Shown: positions 1 through 5,969, counted from the first letter of the stretch. The stretch is 7,983 nucleotides of DNA from Rubripirellula sp. (GCA_029287555.1 JARFQX010000213.1:1-7983), one strand, 5' to 3'. A program made the numbers and translations. Notes: a model not told the origin generated them from the letters alone.

Positions 1-134
1 CAGCAGTGCAACAGCACCACACCGAAGGCCGCCATCGCGCGCATCGCATGGAAGCCCGCAACCTTGGAGGCGCGGGTCTCCGGAGCGACGGCGTGGAGGA
101 CCGCGTCGTTTGCCTGGACGAAGGGAGCATTCAT
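1..134 (-). CDS. Acyltransferase-3 family membrane protein, N-terminal fragment
   Basis: This is the first 44 codons of a minus-strand gene that runs off the left edge. The translation has a polar 25-residue N-terminus and then FHAMRAMAAFGVVLLHC. That matches the opening of the acyltransferase-3 (OafA/YrhL-like) family, where a short 'G-hydrophobic-RA-hydrophobic-A' stretch leads into the first membrane helix and a conserved His. Members of the family are roughly ten-helix inner-membrane proteins that move acetyl or other acyl groups onto surface polysaccharides, lipids or antibiotics; the substrate cannot be inferred here. The ATG at 134 is the only sensible start in this frame and has no strong Shine-Dalgarno sequence. 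About 300 bp of repeat-rich DNA separates it from the oxidoreductase gene upstream, so it may have its own promoter. The call rests on a short motif. Confidence 0.6.
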   Translation of the reverse strand, partial: MNAPFVQANDAVLHAVAPETRASKVAGFHAMRAMAAFGVVLLHC

Positions 135-191
135 GACGCCCGCTAACTACCAAAACACCTAGCCGCGGCGGAAGGGCAGTGAGGCAGTGGG

Positions 192-236
192 GAGTCGCGA
201 GTCGCGAGGGGCGAGGGGCGAGGGGCGAGGGGCGAG
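192..236. repeat. 7-bp tandem repeat (minisatellite-like)
   Basis: There are six head-to-tail 7-mers. The first two are GAGTCGC (192-205) and the next four are GAGGGGC (206-233), followed by a partial GAG (234-236). The array lies in the gene-free stretch 135-435. Short open frames across it give low-complexity Pro/Arg/Leu peptides that do not look like real proteins. Such an array would be prone to slippage, so copy number may vary between strains. Confidence 0.9.
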
Positions 237-252
237 CGTGGCAGCAGAAGTA

Positions 253-351
253 GGCCGAATCAAGCGAAGCGCCGATCCGGCATTGAACCGCAGTTCGACG
301 CCGAGCAAGATCCGTTGCCGGATCGGCGTCGCACCGCTCGTTGATTCGGCC
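253..351. repeat. Nested inverted repeat able to form a long stem-loop
   Basis: The outer arms 253-263 and 341-351 are perfect 11-bp complements (GGCCGAATCAA / TTGATTCGGCC). Inside them 264-267 pairs with 329-332 (GCGA/TCGC), and 270-282 pairs perfectly with 316-328 (CGCCGATCCGGCA / TGCCGGATCGGCG). That gives 28 paired positions, interrupted by a 2-nt bulge on the left (268-269) and an 8-nt bulge on the right (333-340). The 33-nt loop holds a further small GAAC-CGCA-GTTC hairpin (285-296). The element lies downstream of the oxidoreductase stop (436) and upstream of the acyltransferase start (134), so it would be transcribed in either case. It could be a terminator-like or RNA-stabilising structure, a structured RNA, or a non-autonomous palindromic element. 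No T-tract follows it on either strand, which argues against a simple intrinsic terminator. The rest of the gene-free stretch 135-435 shows nothing recognisable except the tandem repeat at 192-236. Confidence 0.8.
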
Positions 352-435
352 GACACGCCAGAATGCCAGGATCTTCCGCTTCGGAATTACCGGCCCGCTC
401 AAGTAGGTGAGTAACTGGGTAAGGCCGTGGCAGGC

Positions 436-1581
436 TTACGTGCGATTCAGGTGGTGGATCAGGGGTGCCGCCAAGCCGGGCCATTGGGACAGCGTTGCGG
501 CAATTGCCCGTCGGCCCAGGGGGGACCTGAGCAGACTCGTCACCGCCCGACACGCCAGTCGCCGTTTGCGCAGCAGCGCGGGCAGTTGTTGGCTCCATCG
601 CTCCCCGAGCCCAGAGAGATCGTTGCTCGAGTCCGCAATCAAGTCGGCCGCCGCGATCCCGCTGAGGATGCCCCACGTCATGCCCTCGCCCGTGAAGGGC
701 TCGACATAGCCGGCGGCGTCGCCGATTGCGATCAAGCGGCCGACGCCCGGTCGACGAAGACGGCGAAGCGGAGGCGTTGTCATCACCGGCGTGGGATCGT
801 GGTATTGCCAATGCTGAAGTCGGCTGTGCATGAGAATCCGATCAATGCGATCCTTGGCCGAACCGAATCCTCCGGGGCCCCCGGCGGAAGTCGCGTCGCG
901 CATTTCATGGATCTGCTGTTCGCGCGACCGCCGAGATGAAAGGGCGGCGGCGATGTCAACGCGGTTATCCTCCAGTCGAACGAGCCCCACATAGCCATCA
1001 TCGTCGCACGCCATGTAGATGGTTCCGGTGTCGAGCGAATCCGAGCGAGCGAAGAAGGCGGCACCGAACGGGCCGTTGGGTTTTTCAACCCAGGGGAGTA
1101 AACGCTGAGAGCCCGACGCATTGAGCCCCGAAGCGACGACCACCGCCGCATAGCGTTCCATCCAACTGGTGCCTTCGGAGGCCGACAGCGATGTGGTAAC
1201 GCTGTCGGGTAGAAGTTGGTCGACACGCGCCGAAACGGGACTGAAGATTTCCGCGCCCGCGTCAGCCGCGCGGCGAAGCATTTCCGTATCGAGCGACTCA
1301 CGTGAGATGGCTATGCCGTCGGGCAGGGATAGTTCAACCCGGGTCCCACCGATCGACCCACTCCACTTCGAAGTCTTCAAGCCGTGCGTTTCCACCCAGC
1401 TTCGCAGCGACAACTGCTCGAGCAGGTCGAGCCCGACACCACCGATGCAGCAACCGCAGACTTTGGCGCGGGGAAAGCTCAGTTTCTCGGCAACATGAAC
1501 ATCGATTCCGCGGCTCCGCAGTCGCAGCGCGCAGGAGCTCCCCGCCACGCCGCCCCCAATCACCAGCACACGATGTTCCAT
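436..1581 (-). CDS. FAD-dependent oxidoreductase, geranylgeranyl-reductase/PHBH-like
   Basis: A 381-residue flavoprotein, complete for its family. The N-terminus has a beta-strand followed by the dinucleotide-binding glycine motif GGGVAGSSCA (about residues 9-18) and then an acidic residue ending the second strand (AEK, about 31-33). KVCGCCIGG (about 40-48) matches the K-x-CG motif after the first Rossmann repeat of geranylgeranyl-reductase-type proteins. IGDAAGYVEPFTGEGM (about 286-301) is the second FAD-contacting GD motif with the family's P-x-x-GEG continuation. These enzymes hydroxylate, reduce or oxidise lipid, quinone or polyketide-type substrates. A TTG one codon upstream (1584) is an alternative start; ATG at 1581 is preferred, with GGGA nine bases before it. 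It lies 110 bp after the methyltransferase on the same strand, a pairing seen in alkylresorcinol/type III polyketide clusters, so a tailoring role is likely but the substrate is unknown. Confidence 0.85.
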   Translation of the reverse strand: MEHRVLVIGGGVAGSSCALRLRSRGIDVHVAEKLSFPRAKVCGCCIGGVGLDLLEQLSLRSWVETHGLKTSKWSGSIGGTRVELSLPDGIAISRESLDTEMLRRAADAGAEIFSPVSARVDQLLPDSVTTSLSASEGTSWMERYAAVVVASGLNASGSQRLLPWVEKPNGPFGAAFFARSDSLDTGTIYMACDDDGYVGLVRLEDNRVDIAAALSSRRSREQQIHEMRDATSAGGPGGFGSAKDRIDRILMHSRLQHWQYHDPTPVMTTPPLRRLRRPGVGRLIAIGDAAGYVEPFTGEGMTWGILSGIAAADLIADSSNDLSGLGERWSQQLPALLRKRRLACRAVTSLLRSPLGRRAIAATLSQWPGLAAPLIHHLNRT

Positions 1582-1691
1582 CAATCAGATTCCCGATCGA
1601 GAGTATCTTCAGTTCGTTGCGAATTGAATCTCAAGTCGTTGATTCGGGCCGCATTGCTTCACAATCCGGCACGACCAGTCCGCTCGGATCA

Positions 1692-2420
1692 TTAAGCAAA
1701 GGCGGGAACCGCTTCGGGTACCACCGCTTCGTCCAGACAGGCGATGAACCGGCAGGGGAACGCACTGGCAACACGCACGGGTCTGGCCAACGCTTCTTCG
1801 GCCAATCGTTTGAATTCCTGTCGCGTGAAGGAAGCCCGAACGCTGGCGGCCGCGTCGTGATGCACCACCGGCGAACGCGTCAACAAGCGGGCGGCGGTCG
1901 TGACCAAGGCGAGGTTCGCTCGAGATCGCTCCAAGTCGCAAAGCAGCAACGCGCCTTCGCTCGCGGCCTGCATCGACTGCAGCAAGCAAAACACCTGGTG
2001 GTCGTCCAAATGATGAAAGAACAGCGAACAGCTGACCACGTCGAAACCGTTTGGCAGCGGTGAATGCAGGCAATCGTGGTGCAGCGACAACAACTCCACA
2101 CCCGCGCGCCGCGCACGAAGCTGCTGCTCTTCCAGAGCAACCGCACGCGTGTCGGTAAGGGTCACCTGAAGTTCCCAACCTTCGCGACGGGCGCGTCGAA
2201 TCCAGCTGATTGGGATGTCGCCGGAACCGCTGGCCACATCGAGCAGGTTCAATCGCCGCTTTGGGGTCAACGACGCCAAACGGCGAAGATGCTGATAGGT
2301 GATCCGATCAATCCCGCTGAATTGATTCAGCCTCGCCAGTCCGGCCAAGGCGGCTAAATGATCGGCGCGTGGAAGCTCTGGGTCATCCATCCACTCCGGT
2401 TGAATCTCGCGCTGATCCAT
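1692..2420 (-). CDS. Class I SAM-dependent methyltransferase
   Basis: A 242-residue methyltransferase. Motif I is LLDVASGSGDIP (59-70), with the glycine-rich loop that binds S-adenosylmethionine. The acidic residue ending strand 2 is D90 (TLTD). Motif II is FDVVSCSLFFHHL (126-138), and motif III is GALLLCDLERS (156-166). The C-terminal part contains HHDAAASVRASFTRQEF (187-203). I recognise this as typical of methyltransferases that sit beside a geranylgeranyl-reductase-like flavoprotein and often a type III polyketide synthase, where they O-methylate or C-methylate the aromatic product. That recognition is from memory. The ATG at 2420 has only a weak purine stretch upstream. It follows lgt by 58 bp and precedes the oxidoreductase by 110 bp, all on one strand, so co-transcription is plausible. 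A ubiquinone/menaquinone-type methyltransferase is a less likely alternative. Confidence 0.85.
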   Translation of the reverse strand: MDQREIQPEWMDDPELPRADHLAALAGLARLNQFSGIDRITYQHLRRLASLTPKRRLNLLDVASGSGDIPISWIRRARREGWELQVTLTDTRAVALEEQQLRARRAGVELLSLHHDCLHSPLPNGFDVVSCSLFFHHLDDHQVFCLLQSMQAASEGALLLCDLERSRANLALVTTAARLLTRSPVVHHDAAASVRASFTRQEFKRLAEEALARPVRVASAFPCRFIACLDEAVVPEAVPAFA

Positions 2421-2478
2421 GATGTCCGCCCGCTGTCGAGATCCGAACCACGACAGGACTCCAACTCCTAAAAAGTCT

Positions 2479-3756
2479 TTAACTTCCCGAACTCGGCTGC
2501 GTCTGGACGGCGGCGGACCTAGGGGACCAGTACAGCCAGGCGAGTCCGATCAACGAACATGCCAGCACGACGAGACTAACCCATTGGGAAATCGATAAGC
2601 TGGTACCGAATTGCCCCGCCTCATCGACGCGAATCAGCTCTAGAACGAAGCGAATGATCGCATAGCCGGCGAAGCCGAGCATCATCACCGTGCCATCACG
2701 CATCCGCCGCGTCGGCAAGCTGCACAAACCTAAACATAGCAACAGCCCGCTGACGCTGCTAATCAGTTGCGTCGGATAGACCGGCAGCGCCCGGGTGGGG
2801 AGCTCATCAGGTCCCCATCGATATCGTTTTCCGTCGATCGTTGCAATGACGCCGGTCACGGCATCTTCCTTCGGAATCGATCGCGGAGCGGTCTCCAGTG
2901 AGGTCCGATCATCGGCCAACGCGTCGAGTCGTGCACCAACTCGGATCCCCGCCCGTTCGGCCAGCGATCCCTCCCGAACCGATTCGATCACCCGTGTCGA
3001 AGCGTCGTAGCGAAATCCAAGTAATTCGCCACTTCGAATCTGGTCGTCATAGACGGGACTGGTTGCCGGAAAGTGCAAGGCGAATCGGCTATCCTCGCAA
3101 CGGCCGCCGTAGCAACAGCCATTCATCAAGCAGCCGATGCGACCAAACGCCAGGCCGATGAACAAGCAGGGAACGATCACGTCGCCGAAGCGGAGCCAGC
3201 TTAAACCGTGCCGCAGGATGTAAAACGTCACGGCGATGAATCCGCCGATGAACGATCCGTAAACCACCAGCCCGCCTTCGGTGAATTTCAGCATGTTGCC
3301 GATGGTTTCCGCGATCGAGTCACCGATGAATTGATCTCGGTACTGAATCACGAAGAAGATTCTCGCCCCCAGAATGCCCCCGATGAAGGCCCACGGCGCC
3401 ATGGAGTAGATGATGTCGGGATCGATTCCCCGCTGTTTGGCCCGGTACGCCGCCAGTCCCACCGCTGAGGCCACGCCCAGCAACAGCATCACGCCATAAC
3501 CCCGAATGGCCATGCCGATCGGCTCGCCATCGACGTTCGTCACTTCGACGCGCGGCAGCACCCACCAGATCGCGAACAGGAACGCCCCCCACATCAAGCC
3601 CTCATGGCGAATCAGCTCGCGGACCGATTTCCCACGCTGTCGCACGACCAGCAAGCGGATTGCCAGCAACACCAGCACTGCCATGAGCAGCCAGCCGAGC
3701 CCGAAGACCGGAATCCCAAGTATCTCGTGAGGAATGATCAACAGGGTCCGCCGCAT
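2479..3756 (-). CDS. lgt: Prolipoprotein diacylglyceryl transferase with extra periplasmic domain
   Basis: Lgt moves diacylglycerol from phosphatidylglycerol onto the lipobox cysteine of pre-prolipoproteins in the inner membrane, the first step of lipoprotein maturation. From ATG 3756 the protein has 425 residues, against roughly 260-300 in typical Lgt. It has about seven hydrophobic helices, an EGGLVVYGSFIGG segment (about 160-172) where E. coli has its His-Gly-Gly loop, and the signature as GRIGCLMNGCCYG (205-217). After the inserted segment come YPTQL (327-331), RFVLELIR (369-376, matching the R-x3-E-x2-R of the family) and the C-terminal LSISQWVSL. E. coli has Asn and Glu in the signature where Cys stands here; I recall such Cys variants from other phyla. 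A TTG start at 3798 would add 14 residues but lacks a ribosome site. The methyltransferase lies 58 bp downstream. Confidence 0.92.
   Translation of the reverse strand: MRRTLLIIPHEILGIPVFGLGWLLMAVLVLLAIRLLVVRQRGKSVRELIRHEGLMWGAFLFAIWWVLPRVEVTNVDGEPIGMAIRGYGVMLLLGVASAVGLAAYRAKQRGIDPDIIYSMAPWAFIGGILGARIFFVIQYRDQFIGDSIAETIGNMLKFTEGGLVVYGSFIGGFIAVTFYILRHGLSWLRFGDVIVPCLFIGLAFGRIGCLMNGCCYGGRCEDSRFALHFPATSPVYDDQIRSGELLGFRYDASTRVIESVREGSLAERAGIRVGARLDALADDRTSLETAPRSIPKEDAVTGVIATIDGKRYRWGPDELPTRALPVYPTQLISSVSGLLLCLGLCSLPTRRMRDGTVMMLGFAGYAIIRFVLELIRVDEAGQFGTSLSISQWVSLVVLACSLIGLAWLYWSPRSAAVQTQPSSGS
2791..3015 (-). other. PDZ-like insertion inside Lgt
   Basis: About 75 residues (248-322 of the 425-residue protein) lie between the end of the signature region (HFPATSPVYDDQ) and the next conserved motif (YPTQL). 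In ordinary Lgt this interval is short. The segment contains VIESVREGSLAERAGIRVGA, which has the pattern of the PDZ carboxylate-loop region ('V-x-x-V-x-x-G-S-x-A-x-x-A-G-hydrophobic-x-x-G'). It continues with a strand-rich stretch (ATIDGKRYRWG). By the known Lgt topology it should face the periplasm, in the head domain above the active site. It is in frame and uninterrupted, so it is part of the protein and not an insertion sequence. A circularly permuted or degenerate PDZ fold is possible. Confidence 0.6.
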
Positions 3757-3761
3757 CGATG

Positions 3762-3765
3762 CTCC
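3762..3765 (-). promoter_or_regulatory. Ribosome binding site for lgt
   Basis: On the minus strand GGAG is followed by a 5-base spacer and ATG (3756). The resulting protein opens MRRTLLIIPHEI, the usual beginning for Lgt. The upstream TTG at 3798 has no comparable site. This decides the start. Confidence 0.65.
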
Positions 3766-3800
3766 ACTGGCTGGGCTGAAGAGTTGGTCGCTGAACAACC

Positions 3801-3826
3801 GGCAATCGGAACGGGCAATCGGAACG
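3801..3826. repeat. Perfect 13-bp tandem duplication
   Basis: GGCAATCGGAACG occurs twice with no spacer (3801-3813 and 3814-3826). It lies 45-70 bp upstream of the lgt start, in the region shared by the divergent genes. It may be a pair of protein binding sites or just a recent slippage duplication. Confidence 0.8.
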
Positions 3827-3873
3827 CGAAGCTTGCATTCCCGATTCTCGAGGACCGGCTTTGGAGGTCGGAA

Positions 3874-3897
3874 GCCGTCCGCATTGATCTGGACGGC
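3874..3897. promoter_or_regulatory. Inverted repeat in divergent promoter region
   Basis: GCCGTCC (3874-3880) and GGACGGC (3891-3897) are perfect complements separated by 10 bases. On the plus strand a T-rich tract follows (ACTTTTCCACTTTTCT, 3899-3914), so the structure resembles an intrinsic terminator. However, no plus-strand gene ends upstream of it. An operator, or an attenuator in the leader of the 4025 gene, fits the position better. Confidence 0.45.
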
Positions 3898-3959
3898 AAC
3901 TTTTCCACTTTTCTACGCTCTGGCGAGGTAAAAAGTCCAGGTCGCTCCGTTTGCGGTGA

Positions 3960-3988
3960 CGCCAACTCGGTTGGCGCCCGTTCTCGGG
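3960..3988. promoter_or_regulatory. Two adjacent short hairpins upstream of the secreted-protein gene
   Basis: CGCCAAC-TCG-GTTGGCG (3960-3976) is a perfect 7-bp stem with a 3-base loop. It is followed directly by CCCG-TTCT-CGGG (3977-3988), a 4-bp stem with a 4-base loop. They end 36 bp before the chosen start at 4025, so they probably lie in its 5' leader. No known riboswitch class is recognised. Confidence 0.45.
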
Positions 3989-4024
3989 ATGCGGGCCGCC
4001 CTCGACTTCCTCTTTGAGTTGGAT

Positions 4025-4807
4025 ATGACAGACCATACCCAGTTGGGCCATCGCCGACCACGGCATCGGTCGGCGACCATTTGTCGATTCGCCGCGACAG
4101 CCTGTTTCATTCTGTCCTGCGCCGCGTCACCGCTCTCGGCAGCTGATTTCCGCGTGACGACACGGATCTTCGAAGGCTCCAAATTGGATGCCGCCGCTGA
4201 GCATGTCATCCTGTTCAACGAAGGCTTGGTCTACGACTTTCCCCAGATCGACACACGTTACGTCACGGTTTACGACGCGGCCCAGAATCGAGTCACGCTG
4301 CTTGATCGTCAGACGCAAGTCCAAACCACGTTGAGCGTTGATAGTCTGATTCAAGTCACCGCCCAGGCGCGGTCGGCGGCGCGGACGCCCGAGCAGCGCG
4401 AGCATCTCGGGTTGCAGGCCAAAGTCGAACGAAGTTCGCGCGTCAATGGTTACACGGTTCGATTCGGCAACCTGGAGTACCACGTCACCACGCAACGCCC
4501 CGGCGATCCGTCCGTTGCAGCTGACTTCGCCCGATTCGCCGATCTTGCCTCGCGGCTGAATATCGTTCGACGGTTGGGGCCGCCACCGTTTGGCAGGATG
4601 ACACTGAACCAGCACATTGCTTCGATGGCTGAGCTTCCTCTCGAAACCACTTTGACGTTGCATCGCGGTGACGAGGCTCAAGAGTTTCGATCCACGCATT
4701 TGCTCCAGGAAATCGATTCCATCTCCGATCAGGATCGAAAGCTAATCGAGGAAGCTCGCGGCATGATGGCCGTGTACCGCCAAGTCGACATGAAGAGTTT
4801 TCCTTAG
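4025..4807 (+). CDS. Secreted conserved hypothetical protein
   Basis: A 260-residue exported protein of unknown function. The N-terminus has a basic region (HRRPRHRS, 9-16), a hydrophobic core (about 22-38) and a likely signal peptidase I site after PLSA (about 39). ILSC just before it is a poor lipobox, so a lipoprotein is possible but less likely. The mature part opens FRVTTRIFEGSKLDAAAEHVI and continues LVYDF and VTLLD. It looks like a planctomycete-restricted family in which 'VTTR.F' and 'G.VYDF' recur; I recognise the pattern but know no function. No catalytic motif or membrane helix is visible in the mature region, which seems to be mixed beta-strand followed by helices (about 160-260). 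ATG 4025 is chosen over an in-frame GTG at 3956 because it places the signal peptide at the N-terminus. It diverges from lgt and converges on the DUF1080 gene with 71 bp between them. Confidence 0.8.
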   Translation: MTDHTQLGHRRPRHRSATICRFAATACFILSCAASPLSAADFRVTTRIFEGSKLDAAAEHVILFNEGLVYDFPQIDTRYVTVYDAAQNRVTLLDRQTQVQTTLSVDSLIQVTAQARSAARTPEQREHLGLQAKVERSSRVNGYTVRFGNLEYHVTTQRPGDPSVAADFARFADLASRLNIVRRLGPPPFGRMTLNQHIASMAELPLETTLTLHRGDEAQEFRSTHLLQEIDSISDQDRKLIEEARGMMAVYRQVDMKSFP

Positions 4808-4878
4808 CAGGTTGGCTGCCGCGGCAACCGATGACGCCGGTTCGCAGAGCAACGTTGGTCGAAAGGGTCACGAGGCTG

Positions 4879-5673
4879 CTACGGCTTCTTCTCTTGCTTT
4901 TTCGCTTGCGCTGCACGTCGCTTGAGGATGCCTTGTAGCTTGGCTGCTTCGGCGGCCAACACGTCTTCCGGGATTTGCGCGGGCGTCACCGGCGTCATTT
5001 CGATCGGATCTTCGGGGCCCAAACGTCGAATGCGTAGATTGCGGTACCAAACGGGATCGCCGTGATCTTGAAGATTGAGATTCGCCCCACGCGCTTCCAA
5101 GTCTCCGCCACGTTTCTTCAACATGTCCACGTTGGGCGCCCATTTGGGATCGGAGTAGTCCAAATGCACCACCTTGATCCCGTTGAGCCAGTGCTGGATC
5201 ACCGTTCCCTTGCAGACGATGCGTCCGGTGTTCCACTGGCCGACCGGCTTGGTCGCATCCTCCGAGGGCTGCACGCAGAAATAGAGTGATGCGGCGCTCG
5301 TGCGTGGGTTCTTGCCATCGCGGTGCCGTTCGTTGTCAAGGATCTGGTATTCGTACTGGGTTGGCCGATAGTAGACGCCGCTGTTGCTGCCGGGCGCGAC
5401 CTTCCATTCAAACCGCAGCTCAAAGTCGTCCGGTACCTTGGCCTTTGTGTAGACCAGGCTTCCACCGGAACCCGTGCGCGTGATAACGCCATCGGCGACG
5501 GTCCAATTGCCCGCGTGGCTCCAACCGTTCAAGTCGTGGCCGTTGAACAGAGAGACAAAACCGGCTGACTTTTCATCGGGGTTAAGCGAGTTGGGGGAAT
5601 CGGCTTGAAGCGGAGCGGTCAAGAGCGAGCCCTTGATCAACAGGGCAGAGCCGATCAGCAGCATCAGACGCAT
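4879..5673 (-). CDS. Secreted DUF1080 protein (3-keto-disaccharide hydrolase domain)
   Basis: A 264-residue exported protein. A signal peptide covers about residues 1-24, with cleavage likely after LQA. The DUF1080 (PF06439) domain fills about 38-217 and shows its hallmarks: FVSLFNGHDLNGW (39-51), W57-T-V-A-D-G near the first strand, FELRFEWKV (84-92), SNSGVYYR (96-103), YEYQILDN (107-114), and a closing YRNLRIRRL (210-218). The fold is a concanavalin-like jelly roll. Family members bind or cleave sugars, including 3-keto-disaccharides, and are very numerous in Planctomycetes, where they are linked to polysaccharide degradation; substrate here is unknown. The tail (about 230-264) is Ala/Lys/Gln-rich, probably helical, ending in KKQEKKP. 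AAGGAA, eight bases before ATG 5673, supports the start. It has no same-strand partner in the window. Confidence 0.92.
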   Translation of the reverse strand: MRLMLLIGSALLIKGSLLTAPLQADSPNSLNPDEKSAGFVSLFNGHDLNGWSHAGNWTVADGVITRTGSGGSLVYTKAKVPDDFELRFEWKVAPGSNSGVYYRPTQYEYQILDNERHRDGKNPRTSAASLYFCVQPSEDATKPVGQWNTGRIVCKGTVIQHWLNGIKVVHLDYSDPKWAPNVDMLKKRGGDLEARGANLNLQDHGDPVWYRNLRIRRLGPEDPIEMTPVTPAQIPEDVLAAEAAKLQGILKRRAAQAKKQEKKP

Positions 5674-5760
5674 GGGTCAAGTTCCTTCTGGGGTGGGTTG
5701 GTTTCCCGTCGGTTTCGATTTCTGAGTCCTGGCTCGCGCATTTTGGAGTGGCGCTATCTT

Positions 5761-5827
5761 CGTAACCCGACGCGTGAGCGAGGAAAATCTGATCTTGACT
5801 CATGCCTCGCTGACGCGTCGGGTTACG
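5761..5827. repeat. Inverted repeat with 23-bp arms
   Basis: Arms 5761-5783 and 5805-5827 are complementary at 22 of 23 positions, with a 21-base loop (5784-5804). The outer ends read CGTAACCCGACGCG and CGCGTCGGGTTACG. It lies about 90 bp upstream of the DUF1080 start, within a gene-free stretch, and forms one end of the larger repeat element at 5761-5969. No T-tract follows, so a terminator role is not supported. Confidence 0.85.
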
Positions 5828-5969
5828 ATTTTCCAATAGCTCAGCCGAAAGCGCAACTTCAAAACGCGTGAGCGAGGACGCCCGTACTAGCGATTCGCGG
5901 CGGTTCGTTCCTCGCTCACGGGTCGGGTTACGGTTTTCCAATGGCTCGGCCAAAACCGCGACTTCAAAA
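5761..5969. repeat. NPTRERG-type planctomycete intergenic repeat, about 1.5-2 units
   Basis: A 60-bp unit occurs twice in direct orientation, 5805-5864 and 5910-5969, with 52 of 60 bases identical and a period of 105 bp. Each unit begins with the CCTCGCTxACG half of a palindrome. The matching opposite half is present as 5864-5877 for the right unit and as the full 23-bp arm 5761-5783 for the left. Read on the minus strand the unit encodes LENRNPTRERG/LENRNPTRQRG, a peptide string I have seen in many spurious planctomycete ORFs. That makes it a likely genome-wide dispersed palindromic element and not a gene. The surrounding gene-free stretch 5674-6154 holds the DUF1080 leader on the left. On the right, about 185 bp precede the RDD gene and show nothing recognisable, and no convincing promoter. 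Confidence 0.75.

Noticed and set aside
159..414. Small open frames on both strands across the 7-mer array and palindrome
   Set aside because: Their translations are dictated by the repeats (low-complexity Pro/Arg/Leu or Gly/Arg/Glu), and no ribosome site or family resemblance was seen.
1302..2063. 253-codon plus-strand open frame crossing the oxidoreductase and methyltransferase genes
   Set aside because: It is antisense to two well-supported genes, spans their intergenic gap, and its Arg/Ser/Gln-rich translation shows no domain. It is a shadow of high-GC coding DNA.
3757..3798. Upstream TTG start (3798) for lgt
   Set aside because: It adds 14 unconserved residues and lacks a ribosome site. 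ATG 3756 has GGAG at a good spacing and gives the usual Lgt N-terminus.
4808..4878. Terminator between the convergent secreted-protein and DUF1080 genes
   Set aside because: The best stem (GGTTG/CAACC near 4812-4831) is only 5 bp around an ill-fitting GC-rich loop, and no T-tract follows on either strand.
5761..5969. Possible CRISPR array
   Set aside because: There are only two direct units, with 60-bp imperfect repeats, a 105-bp period and palindromic halves; no regular short repeat/spacer pattern and no cas genes are present.
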